Origin: CAYLNK01 sp964384675
GTDB lineage: Bacteria > Acidobacteriota > Thermoanaerobaculia > UBA5066
Direction: 5' to 3'
Length of the DNA: 22,071 nt
Assembly: GCA_964384675.1 (NCBI GenBank)
Contig: CAYLNK010000079.1
Coordinates: forward strand, 1 to 22,071
Shown here: positions 13,628 through 21,000 of the stretch, piece by piece
Layout of the letters: every line of letters starts with the position of its first letter
Numbering within the stretch: the first letter of the stretch is position 1
Program-made: the position numbers and the translations under genes
The notes under the pieces: generated by a model
The model's database searches: none
The model's input: the letters and a program-made list of their open reading frames with translations, nothing else
Told to the model about the DNA's origin: nothing

Positions 13628-14470
13628 GTGAGCGATCCGCGGCGCAACTCGATCAGGTTCCGGCTCGTGCCGTTCGTCCTGCTCGCCGTCGCGTCGCCCG
13701 CCGTCGCGGTGCTGCCGCCTCCGGACTTCGAGACCGGCCGCGTCACGCCGGGCGATTCGGCCGCGCCGCCGAGACGCTTCCGCGTGGTGCAGGGCGACGA
13801 CCTCGGCATCCGCCTCTCGCTGGCGCTCGACGACGCCCGGACGCGGCGATCGGTGGGCGGGTTCTGGGTCGGCTACGCCTTCGAGCTGCGCCCGGGCCTG
13901 CGCGCCGACACGACGCGGGATGACGGCCCGGGCCTCTCGGGGCGCGGAGCGGGCTGTGTCTACGTCCGGTACTCGGCGTCCGGCGTGGTCGAGCAGGTCG
14001 AATCCGATCCGGTGTCCGTGGGCTTCGAGGATGGCCGGCCCGCGTACTGGCTGGGCCGCGCCCTCGGCGGCGAGAGCGTCGCCCACCTGCGGCGGGTCCT
14101 CCAGACGGCCGACCGTTCGGTGGCCCTCGGTCTCACCGCCGTGATCGGCCGGCATGGCGGACCCCGGGTCGTCCCCGTGCTCCGGGACCTCGCCCGGCTC
14201 TCGCCCCGCCCCGAGGTGCGGCAAGGGGCGGCGGTCGCGCTCGTCCGCCTTCCGGGCCAGATCGGCTTCGTCTCGGGGATCGTGCTCGACCGCCGGGAAG
14301 ACGTGGGCGTGCGGGCGCGAATCGCGACGGAGCTCGGCGTGTTCGGCTCGGCCGAAGGGCTCCGGTCCCTCGAGGCGATGGCGGCCGTGCTGACCGACGA
14401 GCCGGTGCGCCGCGCCGTGGTCGAGGCCGCCGCGTGCTGCCGGGCCCTGGACGAAGCGCGGCTCCGATAG
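13628..14470 (+). CDS. Secreted HEAT-repeat-like protein of unknown function
   Basis: A 280-residue protein. After a basic N terminus a signal peptide (about 10-27, LVPFVLLAVASPAVA) predicts export. The middle region (30-150) has no motif I recognise; it contains FRVVQGDDLGIRLSLALDD and the strand-like GCVYVRYSASGVVEQVESDP. The C-terminal half (about 155-275) shows Ala/Leu/Arg-rich helical pairs such as VVPVLRDLARLSPRPEVRQG and ARIATELGVFGSAEGLRSLE, the pattern of HEAT/PBS-lyase-like repeats used for protein binding. I chose the GTG at 13628 because GGGAGG lies 6 nt upstream and the signal peptide follows. An upstream inverted repeat overlaps the ribosome site. The gene has its own promoter region, since a terminator separates it from the receptor. 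Confidence 0.7.
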   Translation: MSDPRRNSIRFRLVPFVLLAVASPAVAVLPPPDFETGRVTPGDSAAPPRRFRVVQGDDLGIRLSLALDDARTRRSVGGFWVGYAFELRPGLRADTTRDDGPGLSGRGAGCVYVRYSASGVVEQVESDPVSVGFEDGRPAYWLGRALGGESVAHLRRVLQTADRSVALGLTAVIGRHGGPRVVPVLRDLARLSPRPEVRQGAAVALVRLPGQIGFVSGIVLDRREDVGVRARIATELGVFGSAEGLRSLEAMAAVLTDEPVRRAVVEAAACCRALDEARLR

Positions 14471-14612
14471 GACGCCGCGGCCACCTCAGCTTCGTCCCTC
14501 GGGACTGGCCCTTCATCCCACACCCCTCGTCCGGCCCCGCGGCGCGCCCCAGATTCACGCCGGACGAACGAGCAACCAGCAGCCAACGGTTGACACCTCG
14601 TCCTTCCTCCAC

Positions 14613-14641
14613 GGGAGGCCTGACGGCCTCCCTCTTTTTTT
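14613..14641 (+). terminator. Strong intrinsic terminator downstream of the HEAT-repeat gene
   Basis: GGGAGGCC (14613-14620) and GGCCTCCC (14625-14632) form a perfect 8-bp stem with a TGAC loop, followed by TC and seven T (14635-14641). It is the clearest rho-independent terminator in the window, 142 bp after the HEAT-gene stop. The gap 14471-14688 otherwise holds an isolated TTGACA (14590-14595) with no -10 at the right distance. Confidence 0.9.
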
Positions 14642-14672
14642 CTCCTCTCGATGCGGAAGGGGGCGCGGGTCT

Positions 14673-14678
14673 TAGAAT
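14673..14678 (+). promoter_or_regulatory. -10-like TAGAAT hexamer directly upstream of the CPBP gene
   Basis: TAGAAT lies 10 nt before the GTG at 14689, and there is no Shine-Dalgarno sequence between. Transcription would start at or just before the GTG, giving a leaderless or nearly leaderless mRNA. The -35 region is poor. Confidence 0.45.
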
Positions 14679-14688
14679 CGCCCGCCCC

Positions 14689-15459
14689 GTGAATCGCGCC
14701 GAATCGCTCCTCCTCCTCGGTGCCGGACTCCCGCTGGTCGTCGCGATCGTCCTGACGGCCGATCGCAAGGGCTGCTTCCGACGGGACGAGTTCCCGACGC
14801 CCGTGCGCCGCCGGGCCGCCCTGACGTTGCTCGTTCTGGTGACGGTCGGGACCGTGCTGCTGCCGGCCCTGGCGACCGGCCGGACGGTCGACACCTCCCG
14901 GCTCCGCTTCCCCGAGCTGTTCTCGGTCCAGGCGATGCTCGCCGCGTTCCTCGTCGGCTGGTGGCTCCTGGCGGGACGCCCGCCCCTGCGCGACTTCCTG
15001 GCGCTGCGCAGCGCACGACCCCTTACGGAAGCGGGGGCGGGCGTCTGTCTCGGTCTGATCGGCTGGACGCTCACCCTGCTGATCGCGGTCGTGGTCTTCC
15101 TGCTGCACGTGCCCGGCCCGCGCGGCGTCTCCCCGCTGGTCGGGTGGATCGCGGTCCTGCCGGTCTCGCACAGGCTCCTGATCATCGCCGCCGCCATGAC
15201 CTTCGAGGAGCTCCATTTCCGGGCGTTCCTGCAACGCAGGATCGGAGCCCTGCCCGCCTCGATCCTCTTCCTGCTGTCGCACGGCGGCTACGGAGAGCCG
15301 TTCTTCCTCCTCGTGCTCGTGGGGATCACGGCGGTCCTCTCCCTGGCCTTCGCGCGCACCGGATCGGTGATCGCGCCCGTCGTGGCGCACGGCACGTTCG
15401 ACGCGATCCAGCTCCTGGTGATCCTGCCCGTGGCCCTCCGGGCTCTTTCACCACGCTGA
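14689..15459 (+). CDS. CPBP-family (Rce1-like) intramembrane glutamic protease
   Basis: A 256-residue membrane protein with about seven hydrophobic helices. The three CPBP motifs are present: EELHFR (E173, E174, R178, motif EExxxR), the FLLSH motif with H198, and HGTFDA with H234. These form the glutamate-based intramembrane active site of Rce1 and bacterial Abi/CPBP proteins, which cut CaaX-type or peptide substrates or act in bacteriocin immunity. The substrate here is unknown. The start is a GTG without ribosome site but 10 nt after a TAGAAT box, suggesting leaderless expression. Its stop codon is 10 bp from the convergent stop of a second peptidase gene, within an inverted repeat. Confidence 0.87.
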   Translation: MNRAESLLLLGAGLPLVVAIVLTADRKGCFRRDEFPTPVRRRAALTLLVLVTVGTVLLPALATGRTVDTSRLRFPELFSVQAMLAAFLVGWWLLAGRPPLRDFLALRSARPLTEAGAGVCLGLIGWTLTLLIAVVVFLLHVPGPRGVSPLVGWIAVLPVSHRLLIIAAAMTFEELHFRAFLQRRIGALPASILFLLSHGGYGEPFFLLVLVGITAVLSLAFARTGSVIAPVVAHGTFDAIQLLVILPVALRALSPR

Positions 15460-15474
15460 GTCGAGAGCCTCAGC
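15455..15474. other. Inverted repeat containing both stop codons of convergent protease genes
   Basis: GCTGAG (15455-15460) and CTCAGC (15469-15474) with an 8-nt loop. The plus-strand TGA (15457-15459) and the minus-strand TGA (15470-15472) each lie in one arm. A weak bidirectional terminator is possible, but the stem is short and no T-run follows. Confidence 0.3.
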
Positions 15475-16819
15475 TCGGCGGCAAAGGGGAGAGACCGCGG
15501 GTGACCTCGACGACGTCGCCACGCGCCAGGATCGTCGGACGGGCCGGTACGGGACGGCCGGAGTAGAGCGGGGCGAGGGCCGTCGCGAGCCGGGCGGCCT
15601 CCTCCGCGGAGCCGCACCGGATCCGCCACAGGAAGCCGATACCGGCGCCCACGGCGTCCCTGTGCCGGGAGAAGAGGATGCGGTCGTCGTGCCAGGTGCC
15701 CGCCAGCTCCGCAGCGGACTCACCGGCGCCGGCCCGCTCCAGCAAGGAACGGAGGACCCACTCCCCGAGCGTGTCGGCATAAAGGGCCGTGTGCCCCTCA
15801 GGCAGGTCTCGCGCCTGGGGACGGTCAGCGTCGGCCAGGCGGGCTCGCGTGCCCGCCGGACGGTCGGGATGCAGGATCTCGGCGGTGGAGCCGGGAAGCT
15901 GCCGGTACAAGGCGTCGACCGCCGGCCAGCCGCCGGCGGCCCTCTTCCTCTCGACCCACGTCGTGCCGGCCGTGTACGGGAAGAGCAGCTCCTTGACGAA
16001 GAAGTCGGGGACCCCTTCGGCCCCCTCGATCGAGCCCGAGCCGCCCGCCCCGGCGATGCTCGACATCATCTCGGAAAGGGTGTCGGGGGAAAGGAGGGCC
16101 CGGGCGTCCTCGGGCAGCCGCTCGACGAGCGCGAGCGTCATCACGATGGTGGCCTCGCCCTCGAGGAGGCACTCGAGGGCGAGCAGCGCGTCGGTCGAGT
16201 CCTTGAGCCCCTTGAGGCGGCGGTCGAGGTCGAGCCTCCGATCCTGGAGCGCATGGGTGAGCTCGTGGGCGAGGAGGACGTCTTCCATGAGACCGGCTGC
16301 CGGAACTCCCGCGATGCTGGCCCCCGCGGCTGCTTCCCGGGAGCGCTCGGGGACGACGTAGAACTTCCTCTCGGCGGGGTCGTAGAACCCCGCCACCTGT
16401 CGCGCGTAGAGCCGCACCAGCTTCCGGAAGAGGTCCGGATCGGGCTCGATCAGGCCCACGGCGGAGAGGGTGGCGGCGTACGTCTCGAAGGAGGTCGGGA
16501 GGTCCTCCACGAGCTTGCGCTCCAGCACGACCGCCAGGTCCTTCTCCGGGAGGAACGCCGAGGCGACCGTGCCGGGGAAGGGGAAGGCCCGGATCCTCTC
16601 GACCAGCCTTTGAGCGCGCTTCACGGAGTCCGCGAGCTCGCGGGAGCGGACCTTCGGGACGGCGGTACGCTCCCGTGGAGGCGCCGCGCGGAGCGCCGCC
16701 GCCGCGACCAGAGTCGAGGCGAGGAGGACGAGCCCGAAGGCCCCGATCCGGCGGAGGCGCGCGGGCCGGGCCTCGCGTATCATCCGGAAGTAGCCCCGAG
16801 CTCTGGAGGAGGTAATCAT
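15470..16819 (-). CDS. Membrane-anchored HEXXH zinc metallopeptidase-like protein
   Basis: A 449-residue protein. A basic N terminus is followed by one hydrophobic segment (about 24-44), a signal anchor or cleavable signal placing the rest outside the cytoplasm. The zinc-binding HELTH (185-189) sits in LLAHELTHALQDRRLDLD, and LECLLEGEA (214-223) supplies a downstream Glu ligand, as in gluzincins. GFYDPAERKFYVVPE before it is the strand region typical of such uncharacterised zincin-like proteins. The C-terminal half (280-449) may bind substrate. The start is uncertain: ATG 16819 has no ribosome site but a TAAGCT box 9 nt upstream; ATG 16783 is possible and still includes the signal. It is divergent from the RsbW-like gene with only 36 bp between starts. 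Confidence 0.82.
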   Translation of the reverse strand: MITSSRARGYFRMIREARPARLRRIGAFGLVLLASTLVAAAALRAAPPRERTAVPKVRSRELADSVKRAQRLVERIRAFPFPGTVASAFLPEKDLAVVLERKLVEDLPTSFETYAATLSAVGLIEPDPDLFRKLVRLYARQVAGFYDPAERKFYVVPERSREAAAGASIAGVPAAGLMEDVLLAHELTHALQDRRLDLDRRLKGLKDSTDALLALECLLEGEATIVMTLALVERLPEDARALLSPDTLSEMMSSIAGAGGSGSIEGAEGVPDFFVKELLFPYTAGTTWVERKRAAGGWPAVDALYRQLPGSTAEILHPDRPAGTRARLADADRPQARDLPEGHTALYADTLGEWVLRSLLERAGAGESAAELAGTWHDDRILFSRHRDAVGAGIGFLWRIRCGSAEEAARLATALAPLYSGRPVPARPTILARGDVVEVTRGLSPLPPS

Positions 16820-16828
16820 CGGCCGGCG

Positions 16829-16834
16829 AGCTTA
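16829..16834 (-). promoter_or_regulatory. -10-like TAAGCT hexamer upstream of the metallopeptidase gene
   Basis: On the minus strand TAAGCT ends 9 nt before the ATG at 16819, with no ribosome site between. The overlapping plus-strand TTAGCA (16832-16837) could serve the divergent RsbW-like gene (ATG 16856). The 36-bp gap must hold both promoters or their start regions. Confidence 0.35.
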
Positions 16835-16855
16835 GCAGCCGCCGCCCGGCACGGA

Positions 16856-17305
16856 ATGACTGAGCCCTCGCCTGGTCCGATCCTCGTGTGGCTCTCGAGC
16901 CGGTACGAGAACATCGAGCTCGCGCTCGCCGCTCTCGCCCACGTCTGCCGCCACCGCGGGATCGGCGAGGACACGGAGCACTGGATGGGGCTGGCGCTGC
17001 GCGAGGCCGTCGCGAACGCCATCAAGCACGGGAACCGGCAGGACCCTTCCAAGAAGGTCCACCTGGCCTTCGGAGGGCAGACGGGCGAGATCACGATCGA
17101 GGTCTCCGACGAGGGCGAGGGGTTCGATCCGCAGCGGGTCGCCGACCCCCTCGCCGAGGCGAACCAGCTGAAGACCTCGGGCCGGGGGATCTTCTACATG
17201 AAGACCTTCATGGACGACGTGGCCTTCTCCCGGAGCGAGGCCGGCGGCACGGTCCTCAAGATGCGAAAGAGCCTTTCGGCACTACAGAAGCCTGAAGAGA
17301 CCTGA
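16856..17305 (+). CDS. RsbW/SpoIIAB-like anti-sigma-factor serine kinase
   Basis: A 149-residue single-domain HATPase_c protein. The N-box LREAVANAIKHGN (48-60, E50 and N54), G1 box DEGEGF (85-90) and G2 box SGRGIFYMK (108-116) are all present, so it should bind ATP. This family phosphorylates a Ser on the partner STAS antagonist and binds and inhibits a target, classically a sigma factor. The partner gene follows after 10 bp and both are clearly one operon. No sigma factor, PP2C phosphatase or other target is encoded nearby, so the output is unknown. The start at ATG 16856 lacks a strong ribosome site; the open frame extends far upstream, but this start matches family length. Confidence 0.9.
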   Translation: MTEPSPGPILVWLSSRYENIELALAALAHVCRHRGIGEDTEHWMGLALREAVANAIKHGNRQDPSKKVHLAFGGQTGEITIEVSDEGEGFDPQRVADPLAEANQLKTSGRGIFYMKTFMDDVAFSRSEAGGTVLKMRKSLSALQKPEET

Positions 17306-17315
17306 GGAGGTTCAG

Positions 17316-17663
17316 ATGAGCAAGGCCACGGTCACCATACGGGACGCCGGCGACGTGAAGATCGTCGAGCTGAAGGGGAAGATCACGATCGGCGCGGGCG
17401 ACCTCCAGATGCGCGAGGCGATCCACACGGTCGTGAACGGCGGCGCCACGAAGGTGCTGATCGACATGAAGAACGTGTCGACGATCGATTCCTCGGGCGT
17501 CGGCGAGCTGGTCGGCTGCTACACGACGGCGACCCACAAGGGTGCCAAGCTGAAGCTGATGAGCCTCCCGCCCAAGATCAGCGACGTCCTCACGGTCACC
17601 CAGCTGATCACGGTGTTCGACGTCTTCACCAACGAGGAAGAGGCGGTCGCCAGCTTCGGTTGA
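17316..17663 (+). CDS. STAS-domain anti-sigma-factor antagonist (RsbV/SpoIIAA-like)
   Basis: A 115-residue single STAS domain. The key loop is STIDSSGVGELVG, with S59/S60 after D58; one of these Ser is the expected phosphorylation site of the partner kinase. Strands and helices run in the expected order from VTIRDAGDVKIVELKGKITI to the final EEAVASFG. In its unphosphorylated form such a protein binds the RsbW-like kinase and frees its target. The ribosome site (TGAGGAGG) overlaps the stop of the kinase gene, which ends 10 bp upstream, so translation is probably coupled. A strong hairpin follows at 17669-17699. The target of the switch is not in the window. Confidence 0.93.
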   Translation: MSKATVTIRDAGDVKIVELKGKITIGAGDLQMREAIHTVVNGGATKVLIDMKNVSTIDSSGVGELVGCYTTATHKGAKLKLMSLPPKISDVLTVTQLITVFDVFTNEEEAVASFG

Positions 17664-17668
17664 CGTTC

Positions 17669-17699
17669 CTCGGGGGGGCCCTTCCGGGCTCCCCCCGAG
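17669..17699. terminator. Strong GC hairpin between convergent STAS and chemoreceptor genes
   Basis: CTCGGGGGG (17669-17677) pairs with CCCCCCGAG (17691-17699), continued inside by GCCC (17678-17681) and GGGC (17686-17689) around a TTCC loop, with one bulged T. This makes a 13-bp stem 5 bp after the STAS stop and 27 bp before the chemoreceptor stop. No T-run follows, but the position suits a bidirectional terminator. Confidence 0.65.
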
Positions 17700-17725
17700 C
17701 CCCCGCCCTCGTCGCGCGCCCCTGC

Positions 17726-20700
17726 TCAGCGCTCGAACGACAGGTCGGTCCACCGCACCGGCGGCGGCAGGAAGTACGACCTCACGCCGCGCAGGCTCGG
17801 GCGGTGCACCACGAATCCCCGGTTGTGGAACAGGAACACCGCGGGCGCGTCCAGCTGGACCATCCGGTCGAGCTGGCGGTAGATCTCCTCGCGCTCGCGC
17901 CCGTCGGTGGCGCGGGCTCCCTTCTCGACGAGCCGGTCGACGTCCGCGTTCCGGTATCCGAACCAGGCGACGTCCTCGGTCTTCGAGTAGAAGAGAGAGC
18001 TGAAGAAGCTGTCCGGGTCGGGGAAGTCCGCGAACCAGCGCGAGAGGAAGAGGTCGGGGTGCACGCCCCGCTTGCGGCGGGCCGTCACCTCCTCTCCGGC
18101 CAGCACCTCGACCTTCACGGTGACGCCCACCAGCGCCAGGTCTTCCACCAGCGCCGGCGTCGGGTTCCGGGGGTCCTTCGCGTCCTTCGGGCTGAGCCAG
18201 GTCGACAGCGTCAGCCCGGAGGCGTATCCCGCCTCGGCGAGGAGAGCCCGGGCCCGCTCCGGGTCGTGGCGATACGGCTTGAGGCTCGGGTCGTGCCCCA
18301 AGAGGTGCGGCGGGAGGATCGAGGCGGCCGGCACGGTGAGACCGGAGAAATACCGGTCGTTCAGGCGCTGGCGGTCGATCGCGTGGTTCAGCGCGCGCCT
18401 CACGCGCACGTCGTCGAGCGGCTTCTGGTCGGAGCGGAGCACCAGGAAAGAGGTGTGGAGCTGCACCGAGGTGTCGATGTACGGGCGCCACCTCGGGTCG
18501 CCCATCAGCCGGGCGGCCTCCGGGTACGGGATGTCCCAGATCACGTCGAGCTTGCCGTCGAGGAAGCGCTGGAAGACGCCGGCCTCGGAGTCCTCGGTGA
18601 GGTCGAGATCGACTCCGTCGAGCGCCACGTTCGCGCGGTCCCAGTGCCCGTCGAAGCGGTCGAACCGAGCGAACTGGCCGAAGCGCAGCTCGCGCGGGAC
18701 GAACGGCCCGGTGCCGCTCGGGGAGAGGCGGGCCCGGTTCCGGTCCAGGCAGGAGGGCGGCACGACGGTGACGTCGGGGAGAGTCAGGAGGTGGAGGAAG
18801 AACGGGACCGGCCGCTCGAGGCGGAAGCGGAGCGTCGACGGGTCGGGCGCCTCGAGCCCCGAGACGCCGGGCGCGTTCCCGGTGCGAAAATCGGGCGCGC
18901 CGGAGACGTCGTCGAAGACCCCCGCCAGAGGGGCCCCGAGCTCGGGCGAGAGGAACCGCTCGAACGAGCGCTTGACCTCGGCGGACGTGAGGACGCCGCC
19001 GTCGTGGAAGTGGACCCCGCGCCGGAGGTGGAAGGTGAAGAGGGTCCCGGTCGGATCGGACTCCCATCGCTCGGCGAGCTCCGGGACGATGCGCGTCCCC
19101 TCGGCGAAGCGGACGAGCCCCTCGCCCCAGGTGCGGACCAGCGTGGCGTGCGGCACCGTGGTGGCGAAGGCCGGGTCGAAGTCCTCGAACGTGACGTAGC
19201 GCAGCGCGGCCCGGATGCGCCCGCCGGGGACCGGCACGGGAAGGCGGAAGAAGGCCGCCCGCTCCTTCAGCATGAGCGCTTCCTGCTCGAGGGCCTGCGC
19301 CGTCTGGTTCATCTGCGTGGCGGCGAACGCGTTCTGCGCGGTGGCGCTGCGGATCCCCTCCATGGAATGCACGACGGCCGACGAGCCGTCGGCCAGGGTC
19401 GCCGTGGCTTCGGCGATCGAGCCCGTCGTGGACGTCACGCGCCCCATCGACTCGAGGAGCGTGCGGCTCCCGGCAGCCTGCTCCTGCATGGCGCGGGAGA
19501 GCTGCTCGGTCGACTCCTTCACGCGCTCGGCCCGGAGGCTCACGCCGCGGGCCGTCTCCACCTGGGCGCGCGTCGCCCGGAAGACGCGGCTCGCCTCCTC
19601 CGAGACCCGGCCCGTCGCCTCGGAGACCCGGGCGACCTCCACGGTCTGCTGCGCGGCGGCGAGCGCGATGCCGTCGGACGCCTTCTTCGATTCGGCGGAC
19701 AGCCGCTGGATGTCGTCGAGCGTGCCGTCGGCCGAGCGGGCCAGCTCGACGCCGTCCTCGGTGCGCCGGTGGGCGTCGTGGAGGAGCCGGCGCACCTCGT
19801 CGACACCGCCGCGCACCGCGGTGACGAGGCCGCGCACCTCCTCGGTCGACGACGCCGTGCGGTCCGAGAGGTCGCGGATGTCGCCGGCCAGGACCGAGAA
19901 GGCGCGCCCGCTCTCGCCGGCCTGCGCCGCGATGATCGACGCGTTCAGCGCGAGGAGGTTCGTCTCGCCCGCGATCTCCTCGATGACACGCAGGATCTCG
20001 CCGATCCTGACGGACCGCTCTCCGAGCGCCGTGGCGGCCTCGGAGGCGCCGCCCACCGCGATCCGGATCCCGTCGATCCCGTCGAGAGTCCCGGAGACGG
20101 CGGCCTTCCCCTGCGCCGCGGCGCCGTAGACCCGTTCGGCGAGCCTCGCCGCGGTCTTCGTCTGCCGGTCGGTCTCGAGAGCCGCGCTCCTGATCGACGT
20201 GGTGGCGTGAGCGGTCTCCTCGGCGAGGCCCGACATCCTCTCCACGCTGGTCGCCACCACGTCCAGGGAGCCGAGCATGTCGCCGAGGGCGCCGGCCGTC
20301 TCGTCGACGAACGTGCGCAGCCCCTGCGCCGACAGGGAGACCTCGGTGATCGACGCGGACATCTCGTGGAGCGACGCGCCGGCGTCCTCGGCGGTGCCGG
20401 AGAGCTGCTCCATCGAGGAGCGCAGCGAGCGGAGAGCGGCATCGGTCCTCTCGATGGCGAGTGCGGTCTCCTCGGCACGCGCGTTCTGGAGCGCGACGGC
20501 CTGGGAGAGATCGCGGCCCCGCGACGTCAGCTCGCGCGCCACCCCCGAGATGGCGCCGGCGAGCCTCACGAACGAGGCGAGGATCCGCTCCATCTCGACG
20601 AGGAGGCCGTGCAGCGCGTTCGAGAGCTCGGGGTCGCCGGACCGCTCCAGCTCCTTGCGGGAGAGGGTGAGGTCGCCGCCAGCCGTGCGGTGGAGCGCGT

Positions 20701-20920
20701 CGCGGGTGGCCTCCCGGGCCCGGATCCCGCGGGCGCGGGCCCACTGGGCGAACGTGGCGACGAACCCGGCGGTGAGGATCCCGGCGAGGAGGAGCTGGGT
20801 CGGCCCCGGCGGCGGGCCCAGGGCCAGCAGCGCGAAGACGAGGAGGACCGTGGCCGGCGTGACCAGCAGCGAGAGCCGGACCTGCCGTCCCTCCGGCTCC
20901 TCGGGCTGGTGCTCTTCCAT
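17726..20920 (-). CDS. Chemoreceptor (MCP) fused to a C-terminal family-5 solute-binding domain
   Basis: A 1064-residue protein. Two hydrophobic helices (about 15-34 and 41-58) are joined by only a few residues (GPPPGPT), so there is no periplasmic sensor. A HAMP-like stretch (60-115, GGDLTLSRKELERSGDPELS) leads to a long coiled-coil methyl-accepting signalling domain (about 120-555) with its hairpin tip at 311-345 (EEIAGETNLLALNASIIAAQ). Then comes a full SBP_bac_5 (oligopeptide/dipeptide-type) binding domain (about 565-1064), shown by GEGLVRFAEGTRIVPELAER, FTFHLRRGVHFHDGG, RRALNHAIDRQRL and DPERARALLAEAGY. No TM segment or signal separates the two, so the binding domain should be cytoplasmic. 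The tip differs from the usual NAAIEAARAGE: I330 replaces Glu and Q333 replaces Arg. No che genes are nearby. A TACGAT box 8 nt upstream of the ATG and TTCCCA 17 bp further suggest a near-leaderless promoter. Confidence 0.92.
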   Translation of the reverse strand: MEEHQPEEPEGRQVRLSLLVTPATVLLVFALLALGPPPGPTQLLLAGILTAGFVATFAQWARARGIRAREATRDALHRTAGGDLTLSRKELERSGDPELSNALHGLLVEMERILASFVRLAGAISGVARELTSRGRDLSQAVALQNARAEETALAIERTDAALRSLRSSMEQLSGTAEDAGASLHEMSASITEVSLSAQGLRTFVDETAGALGDMLGSLDVVATSVERMSGLAEETAHATTSIRSAALETDRQTKTAARLAERVYGAAAQGKAAVSGTLDGIDGIRIAVGGASEAATALGERSVRIGEILRVIEEIAGETNLLALNASIIAAQAGESGRAFSVLAGDIRDLSDRTASSTEEVRGLVTAVRGGVDEVRRLLHDAHRRTEDGVELARSADGTLDDIQRLSAESKKASDGIALAAAQQTVEVARVSEATGRVSEEASRVFRATRAQVETARGVSLRAERVKESTEQLSRAMQEQAAGSRTLLESMGRVTSTTGSIAEATATLADGSSAVVHSMEGIRSATAQNAFAATQMNQTAQALEQEALMLKERAAFFRLPVPVPGGRIRAALRYVTFEDFDPAFATTVPHATLVRTWGEGLVRFAEGTRIVPELAERWESDPTGTLFTFHLRRGVHFHDGGVLTSAEVKRSFERFLSPELGAPLAGVFDDVSGAPDFRTGNAPGVSGLEAPDPSTLRFRLERPVPFFLHLLTLPDVTVVPPSCLDRNRARLSPSGTGPFVPRELRFGQFARFDRFDGHWDRANVALDGVDLDLTEDSEAGVFQRFLDGKLDVIWDIPYPEAARLMGDPRWRPYIDTSVQLHTSFLVLRSDQKPLDDVRVRRALNHAIDRQRLNDRYFSGLTVPAASILPPHLLGHDPSLKPYRHDPERARALLAEAGYASGLTLSTWLSPKDAKDPRNPTPALVEDLALVGVTVKVEVLAGEEVTARRKRGVHPDLFLSRWFADFPDPDSFFSSLFYSKTEDVAWFGYRNADVDRLVEKGARATDGREREEIYRQLDRMVQLDAPAVFLFHNRGFVVHRPSLRGVRSYFLPPPVRWTDLSFER

Positions 20921-20928
20921 CGGCGGCG

Positions 20929-20957
20929 ATCGTAGGAGCCTCGTCGCGCAATGGGAA
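20929..20957 (-). promoter_or_regulatory. Candidate promoter of the chemoreceptor/solute-binding gene
   Basis: On the minus strand TTCCCA (-35, 20952-20957) and TACGAT (-10, 20929-20934) are separated by 17 bp. The -10 ends 8 nt before the ATG at 20920, and no ribosome site is visible, so a leaderless or very short leader transcript is predicted. Confidence 0.45.
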
Positions 20958-20965
20958 GGAGCCTG

Positions 20966-20971
20966 TAGACT
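20966..20971 (+). promoter_or_regulatory. -10-like TAGACT upstream of the prenyl diphosphate synthase gene
   Basis: TAGACT lies 29 nt before the GTG at 21001, which would give a leader of about 22 nt. No good -35 or ribosome site is seen. It is back to back with the chemoreceptor promoter. Confidence 0.3.
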
Positions 20972-21000
20972 CGAGGCGGGCCGCGCCGGCCCGTCACATC

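Noticed and set aside
14590..14595. Perfect TTGACA -35 hexamer
   Set aside because: The position 17 bp downstream is the terminator stem, with no -10-like sequence.
17660..20935. A 1091-codon plus-strand open frame opposite the chemoreceptor fusion
   Set aside because: It is Arg/Gly/Val-rich without recognisable motifs, whereas the minus-strand frame has clear MCP and SBP_bac_5 motifs end to end.
17256..20951. A second long minus-strand frame overlapping the chemoreceptor fusion
   Set aside because: It is an alternative frame rich in Arg, Pro, Gly and Ala with no motif; GC shadow.
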